From an uncultured Acetatifactor sp. (GTDB lineage: Bacteria; Bacillota; Clostridia; Lachnospirales; Lachnospiraceae): a stretch of DNA of 43,509 nt. The position numbers and the translations under genes were made by a program. The notes beneath the pieces were generated by a model that ran no database searches, was not told the origin of the DNA, and saw nothing but the letters and a program-made list of their open reading frames with translations. The stretch is taken from contig CAJUSI010000008.1 of the NCBI GenBank assembly GCA_910589035.1, positions 1 to 43,509 on the forward strand. The letters run 5' to 3'. Shown here piece by piece: positions 25,004 through 33,841 of the stretch (the stretch's first letter is position 1; each line of letters starts with the position of its first letter).

Positions 25004-27460
25004 TTACAGCACACAGTTCCCGTACATATGCGCCGCAGTCAGAGGCGTTACAGAGTGAAACAGGGTGCAGGGATACCGGTATCCTTCCAACTCCGGCAGA
25101 CACAGCTCCACCTCCAGCCAGAAATTTTTCACATCCGGCCCAATCCCCAGCTCCTCCAGAGGAACCCTGATCTCCTTTTCTCCTCCTCCGCATATTTCAA
25201 AGGTCCTGATCTCTTTCACCTTAGGCTGATTCTTGAACACCAGCGTGATTTCCAGGGGGCAGCGAAGCTGGGGCGCGGCCTCCGGACCATGCCTGCCGTC
25301 CAATATAGCCGGCACCTGTCCGAAATCCGTCTCCTCCACGGAGAACAGCACCTCCCCCGGTTCCCTCTTCACGGGAAGCGCCGCATAGACCAGCATTCTG
25401 CAGTCCTTCCTCGCAAGCAGGGGACTCTCCAGGACCAGAGTCTCCTTCTCCCTCCAAAGCCGGATGCTCCCCGGCCGGTCCCCCCAATAGTTCACAAACT
25501 CCATGGCACACGCCCTGTATCCGTCCCCAGGACAATTTGCAAACTCCCCGGCGCACTCACCGCTCCCGTCCTCACGACAGTTCACAAACTCCATGGCACA
25601 CGCTCTGCATCCGTCCCCGGGACAGTTTGCAAACTCCCCGGCGCACTCACCGCTCCCGTCCTCACGACAGTTCACAGGCTCCCCGGAACGCTCACCGCTC
25701 CCGTCCTTCAGGTGCAGGTCCAGCTCAATCAGCTTCCAGGCGTACCGCACCTCCGGATCCTGAGACTGAAGCGCCGCCACATATTTCCCCGGCTGCAGCA
25801 CCACGGAAAAGGGAAGCCTCCTCTCCTCCCCGGCCTCCAGCCGCACCCTCCTGCGTCCCCGGTCATATATCCCCAGATGCTCGGGCGAAATCTTAAGCCA
25901 GATCTCCTTTTCCCTTGCAAAAGAGGCCTGGTTACGGACTGCCAGCGTAATCTCCCCCTCGTACAACCCGTCCTTCCTCAGAGCAAAGTCCTTCGTCACC
26001 TCCACCCCGGTTTCCACCATCTCCATGAGCGGCAGCCCCGGATCCGGCACAAAATGCACCCCCTCCACATAATCCCGGCACTCCAGCGCCAGAGCCCCCG
26101 CATCCCCCGGGGTTTTCCCGCACAGCTCAATCCCCTCAAAGAAAACCTCCCGGATATCATGTTCCTCATCATACCCCTGCAAACGGGAATCCGACATCAG
26201 GAGCGCCAGCCCCGGGTTCCCCAATACCCGGATATTTCGAAAAGCCACCTTTTCGATCCTCCCCATTTTCGTATCCCTGTTCCAATAAGAGGGCGTAATA
26301 CGGATATCAAACAGCTGGGCTCCGGGCGCATCTTCAATTCTGATATTTTCAAAAGTGATATCCGACACCAGCGCCCTGTCCCCGTGGTGAATCCCCATCA
26401 GCGGATACCCCGTTGGCGAATGGAGCACGTCGATATCCTCAAACCTCACCCTGTGCACCCTGTCCGCCCGCAGCTCCACCCCCACCTCCATGGGCCTGGC
26501 AAAATCATTCCAGAGGGTACAGCCCCGAAAAGTTACATCCTCCACATCCCCGGTATCCAGGGCCTTCACCACCAGCGAATCGTCCCACACCCTGGTAAAG
26601 GCGTTCTCCACCAGAACCCTCCTGGAACCGCAGATATCGATCCCGTCGGAATTCCCCCGGCAGCCGAAGATCTTTACATTGTCCACCAGCACATCCTCGC
26701 AGCCGCAGATCCTCAGGCTCCAGTCGTTGCTGTCCATAATCGTAATATCCCTCACCGTCACATCCCGGCACTCGATGGCATCCACACACCTGGCATAAAC
26801 CGGCCTGCTCTCATAGGGATAACGCTCCATACTGATAACCCCATACCCGCACACCGTCACATGACTGCAATGGGAAAGCACCAGCTTGCCATGGACATAC
26901 GCCCCCTCCTCCAGATACACAACGGTATAATCCTTCTCCACCGTGAAAATCCCCATTTCATGGACACCTGCGGGAAAACGGATTATCTCTGTTTCCTGCA
27001 TCGCAGCACCCGCTCCATGGGCTCCCGCCGGAATGCGGATTGTCTCTGTTTCCTGCGTCGCAGTATTCTCAGATTGAGGTCCTGGCTGCTTCTCCTTCTC
27101 CGGCGAAGCCCCCGAAACATCTCCCCGGCACTCCGCCGCAGAACCCCCTTCATAATCCCTCTCCTCCGCCAATATCAGCAGATTCCCCTCCGCGCTCCCG
27201 TCCAGCTCAAGCGACAGCTTCATGGGCCGATCCAGATACAACAAAATCTCCCCGCCCTCCAACCTCGGCACAATCCCGCGGCTCAAAGGCCTGGCAACGA
27301 CGCTCTCCGCCCTCCTCTCCGGCCGGACCCGCAGCGTCACAGGCTCCTTCCACACAAACTGCACATACTCCATAACACTGTCCCCATGATAAGGACTGGG
27401 ATAAACCTTCGCCGTCCAAACCGGCAGCCGCTCGCCCTCTTTCTTGACAATATAACTCAT
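25004..27460 (-). CDS. GH28-like polygalacturonase-family protein
   Basis: An 818-residue right-handed beta-helix protein. The GH28 signature is readable: NSDGIDICGSRRV (first Asp of the N-x-D pattern), TRVWDDSLVVKA (DD pair) and, before them, SNDWSLRICG and helix turns. The GH28 fold cleaves alpha-galacturonide or related bonds by inverting hydrolysis. The exact substrate is unknown, and no HG/RIK signature after the DD pair was recognised. The C-terminal 300 residues form extra beta-sandwich-like domains (KDGLYEGEITLAVRNQ, REPGEVLFSVEETDFGQ). Two repeat insertions lie inside: a 57-bp duplication near the N-terminus and a 45/90-bp array near residue 615. The ATG at 27458-27460 has AAAGG 8 bases upstream. 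No signal peptide. Confidence 0.8.
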   Translation of the reverse strand: MSYIVKKEGERLPVWTAKVYPSPYHGDSVMEYVQFVWKEPVTLRVRPERRAESVVARPLSRGIVPRLEGGEILLYLDRPMKLSLELDGSAEGNLLILAEERDYEGGSAAECRGDVSGASPEKEKQPGPQSENTATQETETIRIPAGAHGAGAAMQETEIIRFPAGVHEMGIFTVEKDYTVVYLEEGAYVHGKLVLSHCSHVTVCGYGVISMERYPYESRPVYARCVDAIECRDVTVRDITIMDSNDWSLRICGCEDVLVDNVKIFGCRGNSDGIDICGSRRVLVENAFTRVWDDSLVVKALDTGDVEDVTFRGCTLWNDFARPMEVGVELRADRVHRVRFEDIDVLHSPTGYPLMGIHHGDRALVSDITFENIRIEDAPGAQLFDIRITPSYWNRDTKMGRIEKVAFRNIRVLGNPGLALLMSDSRLQGYDEEHDIREVFFEGIELCGKTPGDAGALALECRDYVEGVHFVPDPGLPLMEMVETGVEVTKDFALRKDGLYEGEITLAVRNQASFAREKEIWLKISPEHLGIYDRGRRRVRLEAGEERRLPFSVVLQPGKYVAALQSQDPEVRYAWKLIELDLHLKDGSGERSGEPVNCREDGSGECAGEFANCPGDGCRACAMEFVNCREDGSGECAGEFANCPGDGYRACAMEFVNYWGDRPGSIRLWREKETLVLESPLLARKDCRMLVYAALPVKREPGEVLFSVEETDFGQVPAILDGRHGPEAAPQLRCPLEITLVFKNQPKVKEIRTFEICGGGEKEIRVPLEELGIGPDVKNFWLEVELCLPELEGYRYPCTLFHSVTPLTAAHMYGNCVL
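25501..25680 (-). repeat. In-frame 45/90-bp higher-order tandem repeat in the GH28-like gene
   Basis: CCATGGCACA starts at 25501 and 25591, and the two 90-bp units are almost identical. Each consists of two related 45-bp halves encoding 15 residues: NCREDGSGECAGEFA and NCPGDGCRACAMEFV. A worn half-unit (DGSGERSGEPV) adjoins it. The inserted segment is unusually rich in cysteine (about four per 30 residues) for a bacterial cytosolic protein. Confidence 0.93.
26979..27063 (-). repeat. In-frame 57-bp duplication in the GH28-like gene
   Basis: CGGATTATCTCTGTTTCCTG (26979) and CGGATTGTCTCTGTTTCCTG (27036) are 57 bp apart and encode QETEIIRFPAGVHEMG and QETETIRIPAGAHGAG. The first is the native strand leading into IFTVEKDY. 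Two units, one near native and one diverged. Confidence 0.8.
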
Positions 27461-27545
27461 CTGTCATACCTTTCTTTCCGCATCTTCTCTAAAATTTTCC
27501 GCCCGTGTCTTTGAAACCCGTTTTCAGTACCAGGCAGTCCGGGGC

Positions 27546-27685
27546 GGTTCTGCCGTCACTTGCTCCAAAACCGCCACACTCGCTTCCGAACTGCGTCCCC
27601 TTCTCCCAAACTGCTACACTTGCATCCAAACCGCCGTCCTCTGCTCTCAGTCTGCCACACCCGCTCCCGGACTGCCATCACTCAA
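27546..27685. repeat. Intergenic ~20-bp tandem repeat
   Basis: Anchors AACCGCC/AACTGC occur at 27569, 27589, 27609, 27629, 27650 and 27670, a period of 20-21 bp, over about 140 bases. The unit is roughly AACTGCCACACTCGCTCCC, very degenerate. It lies between the GH28-like gene and the solute-binding protein gene. The period is not a multiple of three. Confidence 0.65.
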
Positions 27686-27738
27686 ACAGCCCCCTAATAA
27701 AACTCTCCGCAGCAAACTGCGTGGAATAAAACCCTCTT

Positions 27739-27776
27739 TGGGGTTAAAAACGGGAGACGCCTGCCGCCTCCCGTTT
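27739..27776 (-). terminator. Terminator after the solute-binding protein gene
   Basis: AAACGGGAG (27748-27756) pairs with CTCCCGTTT (27768-27776). On the minus strand the stem is followed by TTTTTAACCCC (27750-27740) and a second small hairpin. This is a good intrinsic terminator about 65 bases past the gene's stop, so the transporter operon can end here and the enzyme genes may have partly separate transcription. Confidence 0.8.
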
Positions 27777-27840
27777 CCGCCTGATAATCCGCCATCGCCC
27801 GCGTCTCTTCCGCCTTCACGCCATAACGGATCCCATTTTC

Positions 27841-29526
27841 TTAATTCTCACTGCTGATCCATGAAGTAATATGGTTTTCCTCCACATACGCATTGATCTG
27901 ATTCTGCAGCTCCGCAATCAGCCTGTCCACGCCCGCAGCCTTGCGCTCCGCAATCCACTTATCCAGCGTAGCCTCCCACTCGTCTCCCATGTAACCATTG
28001 TCGATCATACTCTTATACTCGCCGTCGATGGCCTTCAAAGAAGCGATCACATCCGTCACATTGCTGTCGTCAAAGGTGAAGTTCACAAAGGAGCTTATAA
28101 TGGCATCCTTCTCCTTTTCCTGCAGTTCTTCATAGTATCCCGCCACGTCCGCCTGGGTTACCAGCGAATTCTTGCAGGTGCCCACGGTCCATTTCCACAG
28201 GCCGTAACTGGAATCCGAGGTTCCCTGAGCACCGTAATCGGTGGTGATGGTGCCGTCCCCGTTGTCCGTGTAGTGCTCACCCTCGAAGCCGTAGATCAGC
28301 AGCTGATAGAGCTCCGGCTCCGTATACAGGGCATTTAAGACCATCATGGCGCGCTCCGGCTCATCCGCACAGTAGGGAATTGCCATGGCGGTTGCGTCGC
28401 CCCTGCTCAGGTATCCTTCATTCTCGATCTGAATCAGAGAGATATCCACTCCGGCGGTGGCGCTGTACATTTCCGCGGTATTGTCCGTCAGGGCGTTGTG
28501 CACGTCGATCACGCTGGTGTTGGGCGTATACTCCCCGCCCTTGATGAAGCTTAAGGTATTCTTCTCGAGAGAGGCGATGTCGGAACGGATATAGCCCTTC
28601 TTGTAAAAATCAGCCATGTTCTGCGCATACACCCGGTAATAATCGCTCTGGATGGTGTCGATTACGGTGAAGCTGTTGTCCATATGGGGCACGCCCACAT
28701 TGTACATCTGAAGGCTGCTCTCCGAGGACAGACGGTTGGGATACAGCCATGCACCGAAGGTGGCCTGGGTAAGTCCGCTGTAAAGACGGTCATTCTCCTT
28801 CAGAGCCGCAAAGTAAATATCCAGCTGATCAAAGACGGCCTGCAGATCATCTGTGGAGGAATAATCGTTCCACCACTTGGTCACCACCTTCTGGGTATCC
28901 TCCAGCCAGGTATCCCCGGCCAGCTGAGCCAGCTCCGTGGGAATCTTGAAGGCACGCACATTGCTGTACAGCCCCTGCCAGCTGATCAGATAATAAAGCT
29001 TATTGTCCGCCGGGTAGCGGTGCATATCCAGGATATCATCACCCAGCTCGGCCTTGATTCCCTGTCCGTACTGATCCACCAGTTCGTCCAGCGCCATCAG
29101 ATTGCCGTCCTGAATCAGCTGGTTGGAACCCGTAACCCAGCTGGCGATCCAGGTCAGATCCACCGCCTCCTCGGAAGCCAGCATTTGGGGATATTTCTCC
29201 TTGTACTCCGCAGTGGTCATACAGGTGATCTCCACGGTGGTATTGGGCACATATTCCTGTAACTTCTCGTTGAATGCCTCCCACACCTTATCGGAATCCT
29301 TCTGCTTTCCGGGGCCGCCGATCCAGAGCTGAATGGTAACCGGTTCCAGCTCCTGCTCTCCCTCTTCACTGCTCTCTGTCTGCGTACTGCTTTCCTGGGA
29401 AGTCTCGTTTCCGCCTGTGCTTACCCCCCCGGAGCTGCTCTCGGAATCCTCATTGCCGCAGCCGGCAAGGCAGAAAGAAGCCGTCATCAATGCCGCAAGA
29501 GCCACGCTTAAACCCTTTTTTCTCAT
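27841..29526 (-). CDS. Sugar ABC transporter solute-binding lipoprotein
   Basis: A 561-residue extracellular lipoprotein. The signal peptide is MRKKGLSVALAALMTASFCL, followed by the lipobox AGC with lipidated C23, then a Ser/Thr/Glu-rich linker (to about residue 60). The folded domain begins LEPVTIQLWIGGPGKQKDSD, typical of family 1 extracellular solute-binding proteins (LipO/DUF3502-like, long subclass). It would bind an oligosaccharide outside the membrane and pass it to the two permeases encoded just upstream. No ATPase gene is in the operon, as usual when a shared MsmX-type ATPase serves it. AGGAGG lies 8 bases before the ATG (29524-29526). Ligand unknown. Confidence 0.95.
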   Translation of the reverse strand: MRKKGLSVALAALMTASFCLAGCGNEDSESSSGGVSTGGNETSQESSTQTESSEEGEQELEPVTIQLWIGGPGKQKDSDKVWEAFNEKLQEYVPNTTVEITCMTTAEYKEKYPQMLASEEAVDLTWIASWVTGSNQLIQDGNLMALDELVDQYGQGIKAELGDDILDMHRYPADNKLYYLISWQGLYSNVRAFKIPTELAQLAGDTWLEDTQKVVTKWWNDYSSTDDLQAVFDQLDIYFAALKENDRLYSGLTQATFGAWLYPNRLSSESSLQMYNVGVPHMDNSFTVIDTIQSDYYRVYAQNMADFYKKGYIRSDIASLEKNTLSFIKGGEYTPNTSVIDVHNALTDNTAEMYSATAGVDISLIQIENEGYLSRGDATAMAIPYCADEPERAMMVLNALYTEPELYQLLIYGFEGEHYTDNGDGTITTDYGAQGTSDSSYGLWKWTVGTCKNSLVTQADVAGYYEELQEKEKDAIISSFVNFTFDDSNVTDVIASLKAIDGEYKSMIDNGYMGDEWEATLDKWIAERKAAGVDRLIAELQNQINAYVEENHITSWISSEN

Positions 29527-29712
29527 GTTTTAATCCTCCTTGTCACATTTGTTTCCTTTCGTTCTCTTACTTCTCTATTAAATCCCCTGTACATGCCGGG
29601 GTTTAATCCCTTTTATTCTAAATTCCCGGACAGCATCCGGAATCTGCCGCTGCAGCTTGCCCCTCCCTGCCCTATGGGAATTTCGTTCCGTACCCGCCCT
29701 TTCAGGGTATGC

Positions 29713-30654
29713 TCAACCCTTCACGGCCCCTATGGTCAACCCCTGGGAAAAATATTTCTGGAAGAAGGGGAAGATCAGCAGCATGGGACCGGCCGCCACC
29801 ACGCACATGGCGTATTTCAGGCTCTCTGCCGGCAGTGCGGAAGCGCTCATGGTCACGTTTCCCATTGCGCTCTGGGACAGATTCTTCAGGAAATTCGCTT
29901 CCTCCATCATACGCTGCAGCAGATACTGCAGGGTGTAGAGATTCTCATCCCTTATGTAAATCATGGATGTGGTATAGTTATTCCATTTGCCTACCAATGT
30001 CATGAATCCCACCGAAGCCAGCACCGGCGTGGACAGGGGCAGCACAATCTTCACGAAAATCGTCATCTCGCCGGCGCCGTCCAGATGTGCCGATTCGAAC
30101 AGGGACTCCGGCAGACTTTTGAAGAAGGTCCGGAATACCATGGTATACCATGCCCCTCCCGTGATCCCCGGCAGGATGTAGACCCAGAAGCTGTTGCTGA
30201 TGCCGTAATACTTTGCATATACGATATAGGTGGGAATCATTCCCGCCGAAAATAGCATGGTGAAAAAGATAATGATGGTGACCGGCTTCCGGAACCGGAA
30301 ATTGCTTCTGGAGAGCGCATAGGCCGCCATCCCCGCCACCAGACATCCGCCCGCCGTCCCCAGCACCGCCTGGGAGATGGTGACTACATAAGCCCTTATC
30401 ATCCTTGTTCCGTTTCGGAACACCGCACTGTAAGCGTCCGTGGAGAACTCCTTGGGCAGCAGGCTCAGACCGTTTCCGGCGTTCAGCCAGTCCTCCCCGG
30501 TGAAGGAGGCGGAAATCACCAGTACCAGAGGGAGTACAAAGCAGGCGCTCAAAAGGATGAAGAATAAATGAAGCACAATGTCAAAGGGGCTTCTCTTTCT
30601 AAATTTACTTTTCGATTTCAATTTATTTGTTGCGCTGAATTCCTTATTTTTCAT
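29713..30654 (-). CDS. Sugar ABC transporter permease, YtcP/CarB type
   Basis: A 313-residue membrane protein of the binding-protein-dependent permease family, half of the import channel. TM segments are visible at about residues 25-50 (IVLHLFFILLSACFVLPLVL), 95-115, 125-150 and in the C-terminal part. The EAA loop that contacts the ATPase is ESAHLDGAGEMTIFVKIVLP. It starts at the ATG at 30652-30654 with a GGGAGGG site about 11 bases away. It is the second gene of a permease-permease-binding-protein operon. Confidence 0.94.
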   Translation of the reverse strand: MKNKEFSATNKLKSKSKFRKRSPFDIVLHLFFILLSACFVLPLVLVISASFTGEDWLNAGNGLSLLPKEFSTDAYSAVFRNGTRMIRAYVVTISQAVLGTAGGCLVAGMAAYALSRSNFRFRKPVTIIIFFTMLFSAGMIPTYIVYAKYYGISNSFWVYILPGITGGAWYTMVFRTFFKSLPESLFESAHLDGAGEMTIFVKIVLPLSTPVLASVGFMTLVGKWNNYTTSMIYIRDENLYTLQYLLQRMMEEANFLKNLSQSAMGNVTMSASALPAESLKYAMCVVAAGPMLLIFPFFQKYFSQGLTIGAVKG

Positions 30655-30741
30655 AAAATACCGCTCCCTCCCGCAATATGCTTCTTTCCTCTGCTCTGCT
30701 CTGGAAAACTCCGGTCCGCATCTTTCCTCCGCCGGAAACTC

Positions 30742-31680
30742 TTAAAACATGGAATTCTCCGGCGATATCTTCTTTACAATCAGGTTTGTCGCAACCACCA
30801 GTATCATCCCCACCAGAGACTGCACCAGCCCCACCGTGGCTCCCATGGCGTAGGTACCGCTTGCCAGCGCCCGGTATACATAGGTGTCCAGGATATCCGT
30901 GGTCTCATATAGAATGGAGGAATTCCTGGGAATTACATAAAACAGATCGAAATTACCGCTGATCAGGCTTCCCGCCCCCATGATCGTAAAGATGCATACC
31001 AGCGGAATCAGATGGGGAATGGAGATATACCGCATCTTCTGGAATCTCCCGGCTCCGTCCAGCTCCGCCGCCTCGTACAGCGCGCCGTCCACCCCCATGA
31101 GGGAGGCGAAGTACATCATGGAACCCATTCCCACGCCTTTCCAGAGCGTTACTATCGTCAGGATCGCCGGCCAGTACCCGGCCTTCATATAGACATCCAC
31201 CGGCTCCTGCCCCAGTCCCGTCAGAACCTGATTCAGGAAGCCCGTCCTGGGACTCAGGATCGCATAGGCCACATACCCCACAATAACCATGGACATGAAA
31301 TTCGGAAAGGTGATAATCGTCTGATAGGTCTTCAGCGCCCTCCTGTTTCTGATTTCAAAGAGCAGAAGTGCTATGGCCACATTGACGATGGGACCGATAA
31401 TCATAAACCATGCGCCGTATGCCACCGTATTGCGGAGCACTCTTCCCATGGAAGTGGATGTGAGAATCCACTTGAAATTCTTCAGGCCGCACCAGGCGCT
31501 GCCGAAGATTCCCTGGCTGAATTTGTATTCCTTAAAGGGAATCACGAGAGCCGCGCTCATGGGGATGTAGTTGAAGATAATATACCCGGCCAGCGCGGGA
31601 ACACACAAAAGCAGCAATGCCCAGCTCCCCTTGTCCTTCCAGATACTCTTTCTTTTCACTGCAATCTTGTTTCTTCCCAT
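30742..31680 (-). CDS. Sugar ABC transporter permease, LplB type
   Basis: A 312-residue permease, the first gene of the import operon. The N-terminus is basic (MGRNKIAVKRKSIWKDK), then TM1 (WALLLLCVPALAGYIIF), FKEYKFSQGIFGS, and several further TM segments. The EAA loop is YEAAELDGAGRFQKMRYISI. It is of the LplB subfamily, always paired with a YtcP-type partner. The ATG at 31678-31680 has GGGAGGG 7-8 bases upstream; an earlier in-frame ATG at 31773 lies before a near-consensus promoter and was rejected. Substrate unknown. Confidence 0.94.
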   Translation of the reverse strand: MGRNKIAVKRKSIWKDKGSWALLLLCVPALAGYIIFNYIPMSAALVIPFKEYKFSQGIFGSAWCGLKNFKWILTSTSMGRVLRNTVAYGAWFMIIGPIVNVAIALLLFEIRNRRALKTYQTIITFPNFMSMVIVGYVAYAILSPRTGFLNQVLTGLGQEPVDVYMKAGYWPAILTIVTLWKGVGMGSMMYFASLMGVDGALYEAAELDGAGRFQKMRYISIPHLIPLVCIFTIMGAGSLISGNFDLFYVIPRNSSILYETTDILDTYVYRALASGTYAMGATVGLVQSLVGMILVVATNLIVKKISPENSMF

Positions 31681-31707
31681 ACCGCGTCCCTCCCTTTGTC
31701 TGCTTCC

Positions 31708-31736
31708 AGTATATATTGCATCGGTCTGTGCCGCAA
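31708..31736 (-). promoter_or_regulatory. Promoter of the transporter operon
   Basis: TTGCGG (31736-31731), 17-base spacer, TATACT (31713-31708) on the minus strand. Transcription would start about 20 bases before the LplB-type permease start. The -10 box is 5/6 consensus and the -35 box is 4/6, which suits an activated sugar operon. This also rejects the upstream start of the permease gene, whose ATG precedes the promoter. Confidence 0.75.
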
Positions 31737-31820
31737 CCGAGTCAGAGGTCATGCGGGGAGACAGAGAGGACATCTGCAGGATATTGCTGCCTGTGCGGGT
31801 GGGTTGCCGTCATGGGACGG

Positions 31821-31894
31821 CAGTTCGGGGGGCCTTCCCCGGGCAGACGGGCAGCGCCCTTAAATGTCTGCCCGGGGAAGGTCCCCCCGAACTG
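31821..31894. repeat. Very long, GC-rich inverted repeat between kinase and transporter genes
   Basis: The left arm 31821-31848 (CAGTTCGGGGGGCC... to GCAGAC) pairs with the right arm 31866-31894 (GTCTGCCCGGGG... to CGAACTG). This makes 28 consecutive pairs with one bulged T and a 17-base loop. A second 7-bp hairpin (TGCCGTC/GACGGCA) sits at 31805-31822. It lies 85 bases after the kinase stop and about 85 bases before the transporter promoter. No U tract follows, so it is not a textbook terminator. It may still end the kinase transcript, block readthrough, or be a small palindromic mobile or REP-like element. Confidence 0.9.
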
Positions 31895-31978
31895 TCTGGA
31901 TACCGAAAACTACCTGGGTAAACAAGAAAACTTTTAAATTCCTTTCAAATCTGTATCTGCGGCGCAGCCCGCCCTCCG

Positions 31979-33784
31979 CTACAGGGTCCGGAATCGCACT
32001 GTCACGCACAGACCCCCTTCCCTGGAGGAGCTCACAGACAACCCATATTCCTCCCCGAACACCAACTTCAGCCTCTGGTCCACATTCCGCATGCCGATGT
32101 GCCGGCTTCCCGTGATGGCGGAATCCTGCAGGTGGCTCCTCAGCCGCTGCAGCACCTCCTCCGTGATTCCGTCTCCGTTGTCCACCACATAGAAATAATT
32201 GTCCTGCCCCACCTTGTCCCCCCGCAGCCAGATATTGCCCCCGCTGCGCTTGCGGGCCAGGCCGTGCTGAATGGAATTCTCGATGAGCGGCTGCAGGGTC
32301 AGCTTTAGGATTCGCTCCCCATACAGCTCCTCCGGAATCTCCTGATGCAGACAGACCCGCCCGTGATACCGGTATTCCACCAACTTTACATACAGCTTCA
32401 CATGCTCCAGCTCCTCCGCCAGGGGCACCAGATAATTCTCGTTGGACAGGCTGATCCGCATCAGCTGCCCCAGAGTGTAAGTCATCTCCGTGATCTCGTT
32501 GTCCCCATTCATCAGAAGCGCCGCGCCATTGGCAATGGCCTCCAGGGTGTTGAACAGAAAATGGGGATTGATCTGAGTCTGCAGAGCGCAGATCTGAGCG
32601 TTGTGCAGACTGATGATCCGCTCCTGAATCTGGGCATTCAGGTCATCATTCTCCTTCTTGGCGGACAGAATGCTGCGCTGAATGGCCTCAATCTCATCCA
32701 CATGCTCCTTCCTGTCCCACTCCGTCAGCATGGACACCTCCGACAGCACACGCAATGTCCGCTTCACCGGCCGGTACACCCATACCGACAGGCAGAACGC
32801 CAGAATCAGGCAGATAACGCCTGTCAGCACCGTTACCTGCCGAAGTCTTGCATCCGCCTCCCTGTTCTGTGTCTCAAATTCCTGCATGGGAGACAGATAC
32901 AGATACTTCAGCCCGTCTCCCCCTGCCTCCAGCCCGGATACTACATAGCTGCTATCCCACAGCGTGCATACCCGGGAAAAGCATCCTGTCAGATCTCGGA
33001 ACTCCTTCAGCCTGGCGGTCTCTTCCTTGTCCCGGAGCAGCCTGTATTCGTCGCTGTACACCAGAGTTTCCATGTCCTCATCGAATATCAGCAGCCTTGG
33101 CGCGTCATCCGTATTCCGATATTGTCCGCTGCCGATATAGTCCCCCAGCTTTTCCACATCCACATTCACCGCCACCAGTCCCGTGCTGATGCCCCTGCTG
33201 ATGCTCACAGGATAGAGCACTGTGAGCAGGTAGGGATATTTGTTCTTTTTAATACGGGAAATCAGTATGTTCCTGGCAGGCATATCCTCCGAAAATAATG
33301 CCAGCGCCTCTCTGTCCTGAAATGTTTCATAGCCGGACACGCCCAGATCCGATACTACTTCTCCGGAATTACGAAAGTAAATATAGATGGAATCCATGTA
33401 GGCGTTGGCGTTTTTAATCATGGACAGCATCTCTGTCAGGCTCTCCCTGTTATATGTGTTATCCCTGCTGATGGAGGGCTTAGAGGCCAGATACTTTACG
33501 CTGCTGTTGACAGAGAGACTGTAAGTGAGATTTTTCGCGGAAAGGAGCACCGAATATACATTGCCGTAAGCCTGTGCCAGGGAGGCCTCGTTCCGCTTCA
33601 TAAACTCCTGATAAATCCGCTCCCTCTGCTGCCTCCCATACCACATATTCAACAATGTCACCGGCAGCACCAGACAGATGAACAGCAATAAAAAATACTT
33701 CAGCAGTATGCTGCTGAAGCGATAGTCCCTCAGATACTCCCAAAGCCTTCTGGCAGAACCGCTGATTCTTCTCCTGAATCTCAT
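31979..33784 (-). CDS. YesM-family sensor histidine kinase
   Basis: A 601-residue membrane kinase. TM1 is near residues 24-48 (LLKYFLLLFICLVLPVTLLN), followed by a large extracellular sensor domain, TM2 near 300-325 (VLTGVICLILAFCLSVWVY) and a HAMP-like linker. The His_kinase domain has H408 in NPHFLFNT, and the HATPase_c domain has VVDNGDGITEE and GSRHIGMRN. It senses a signal outside the cell and phosphorylates the YesN-like regulator encoded upstream. The ATG at 33782-33784 has GGGAGG 5 bases upstream; a start at 33814 adds ten unlikely residues. An AT-rich HAD remnant lies between kinase and regulator genes, an unusual interruption. Confidence 0.95.
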   Translation of the reverse strand: MRFRRRISGSARRLWEYLRDYRFSSILLKYFLLLFICLVLPVTLLNMWYGRQQRERIYQEFMKRNEASLAQAYGNVYSVLLSAKNLTYSLSVNSSVKYLASKPSISRDNTYNRESLTEMLSMIKNANAYMDSIYIYFRNSGEVVSDLGVSGYETFQDREALALFSEDMPARNILISRIKKNKYPYLLTVLYPVSISRGISTGLVAVNVDVEKLGDYIGSGQYRNTDDAPRLLIFDEDMETLVYSDEYRLLRDKEETARLKEFRDLTGCFSRVCTLWDSSYVVSGLEAGGDGLKYLYLSPMQEFETQNREADARLRQVTVLTGVICLILAFCLSVWVYRPVKRTLRVLSEVSMLTEWDRKEHVDEIEAIQRSILSAKKENDDLNAQIQERIISLHNAQICALQTQINPHFLFNTLEAIANGAALLMNGDNEITEMTYTLGQLMRISLSNENYLVPLAEELEHVKLYVKLVEYRYHGRVCLHQEIPEELYGERILKLTLQPLIENSIQHGLARKRSGGNIWLRGDKVGQDNYFYVVDNGDGITEEVLQRLRSHLQDSAITGSRHIGMRNVDQRLKLVFGEEYGLSVSSSREGGLCVTVRFRTL

Positions 33785-33841
33785 AAATACCTCCCTGTCG
33801 GCTTTTCCGGACACCCGGCCAGCCTCCCGGCTAATTTTTCG

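Noticed and set aside
24869..27514. 881-codon plus-strand open frame opposite the GH28-like gene
   Set aside because: Same antisense effect. The product is rich in Pro, His and Leu, has no domain, and the opposite strand has GH28 motifs.
31708..31773. Upstream start of the LplB-type permease at 31773
   Set aside because: The extra 31 codons have no family likeness and lie over a near-consensus promoter; the ATG at 31680 has a much better ribosome site.
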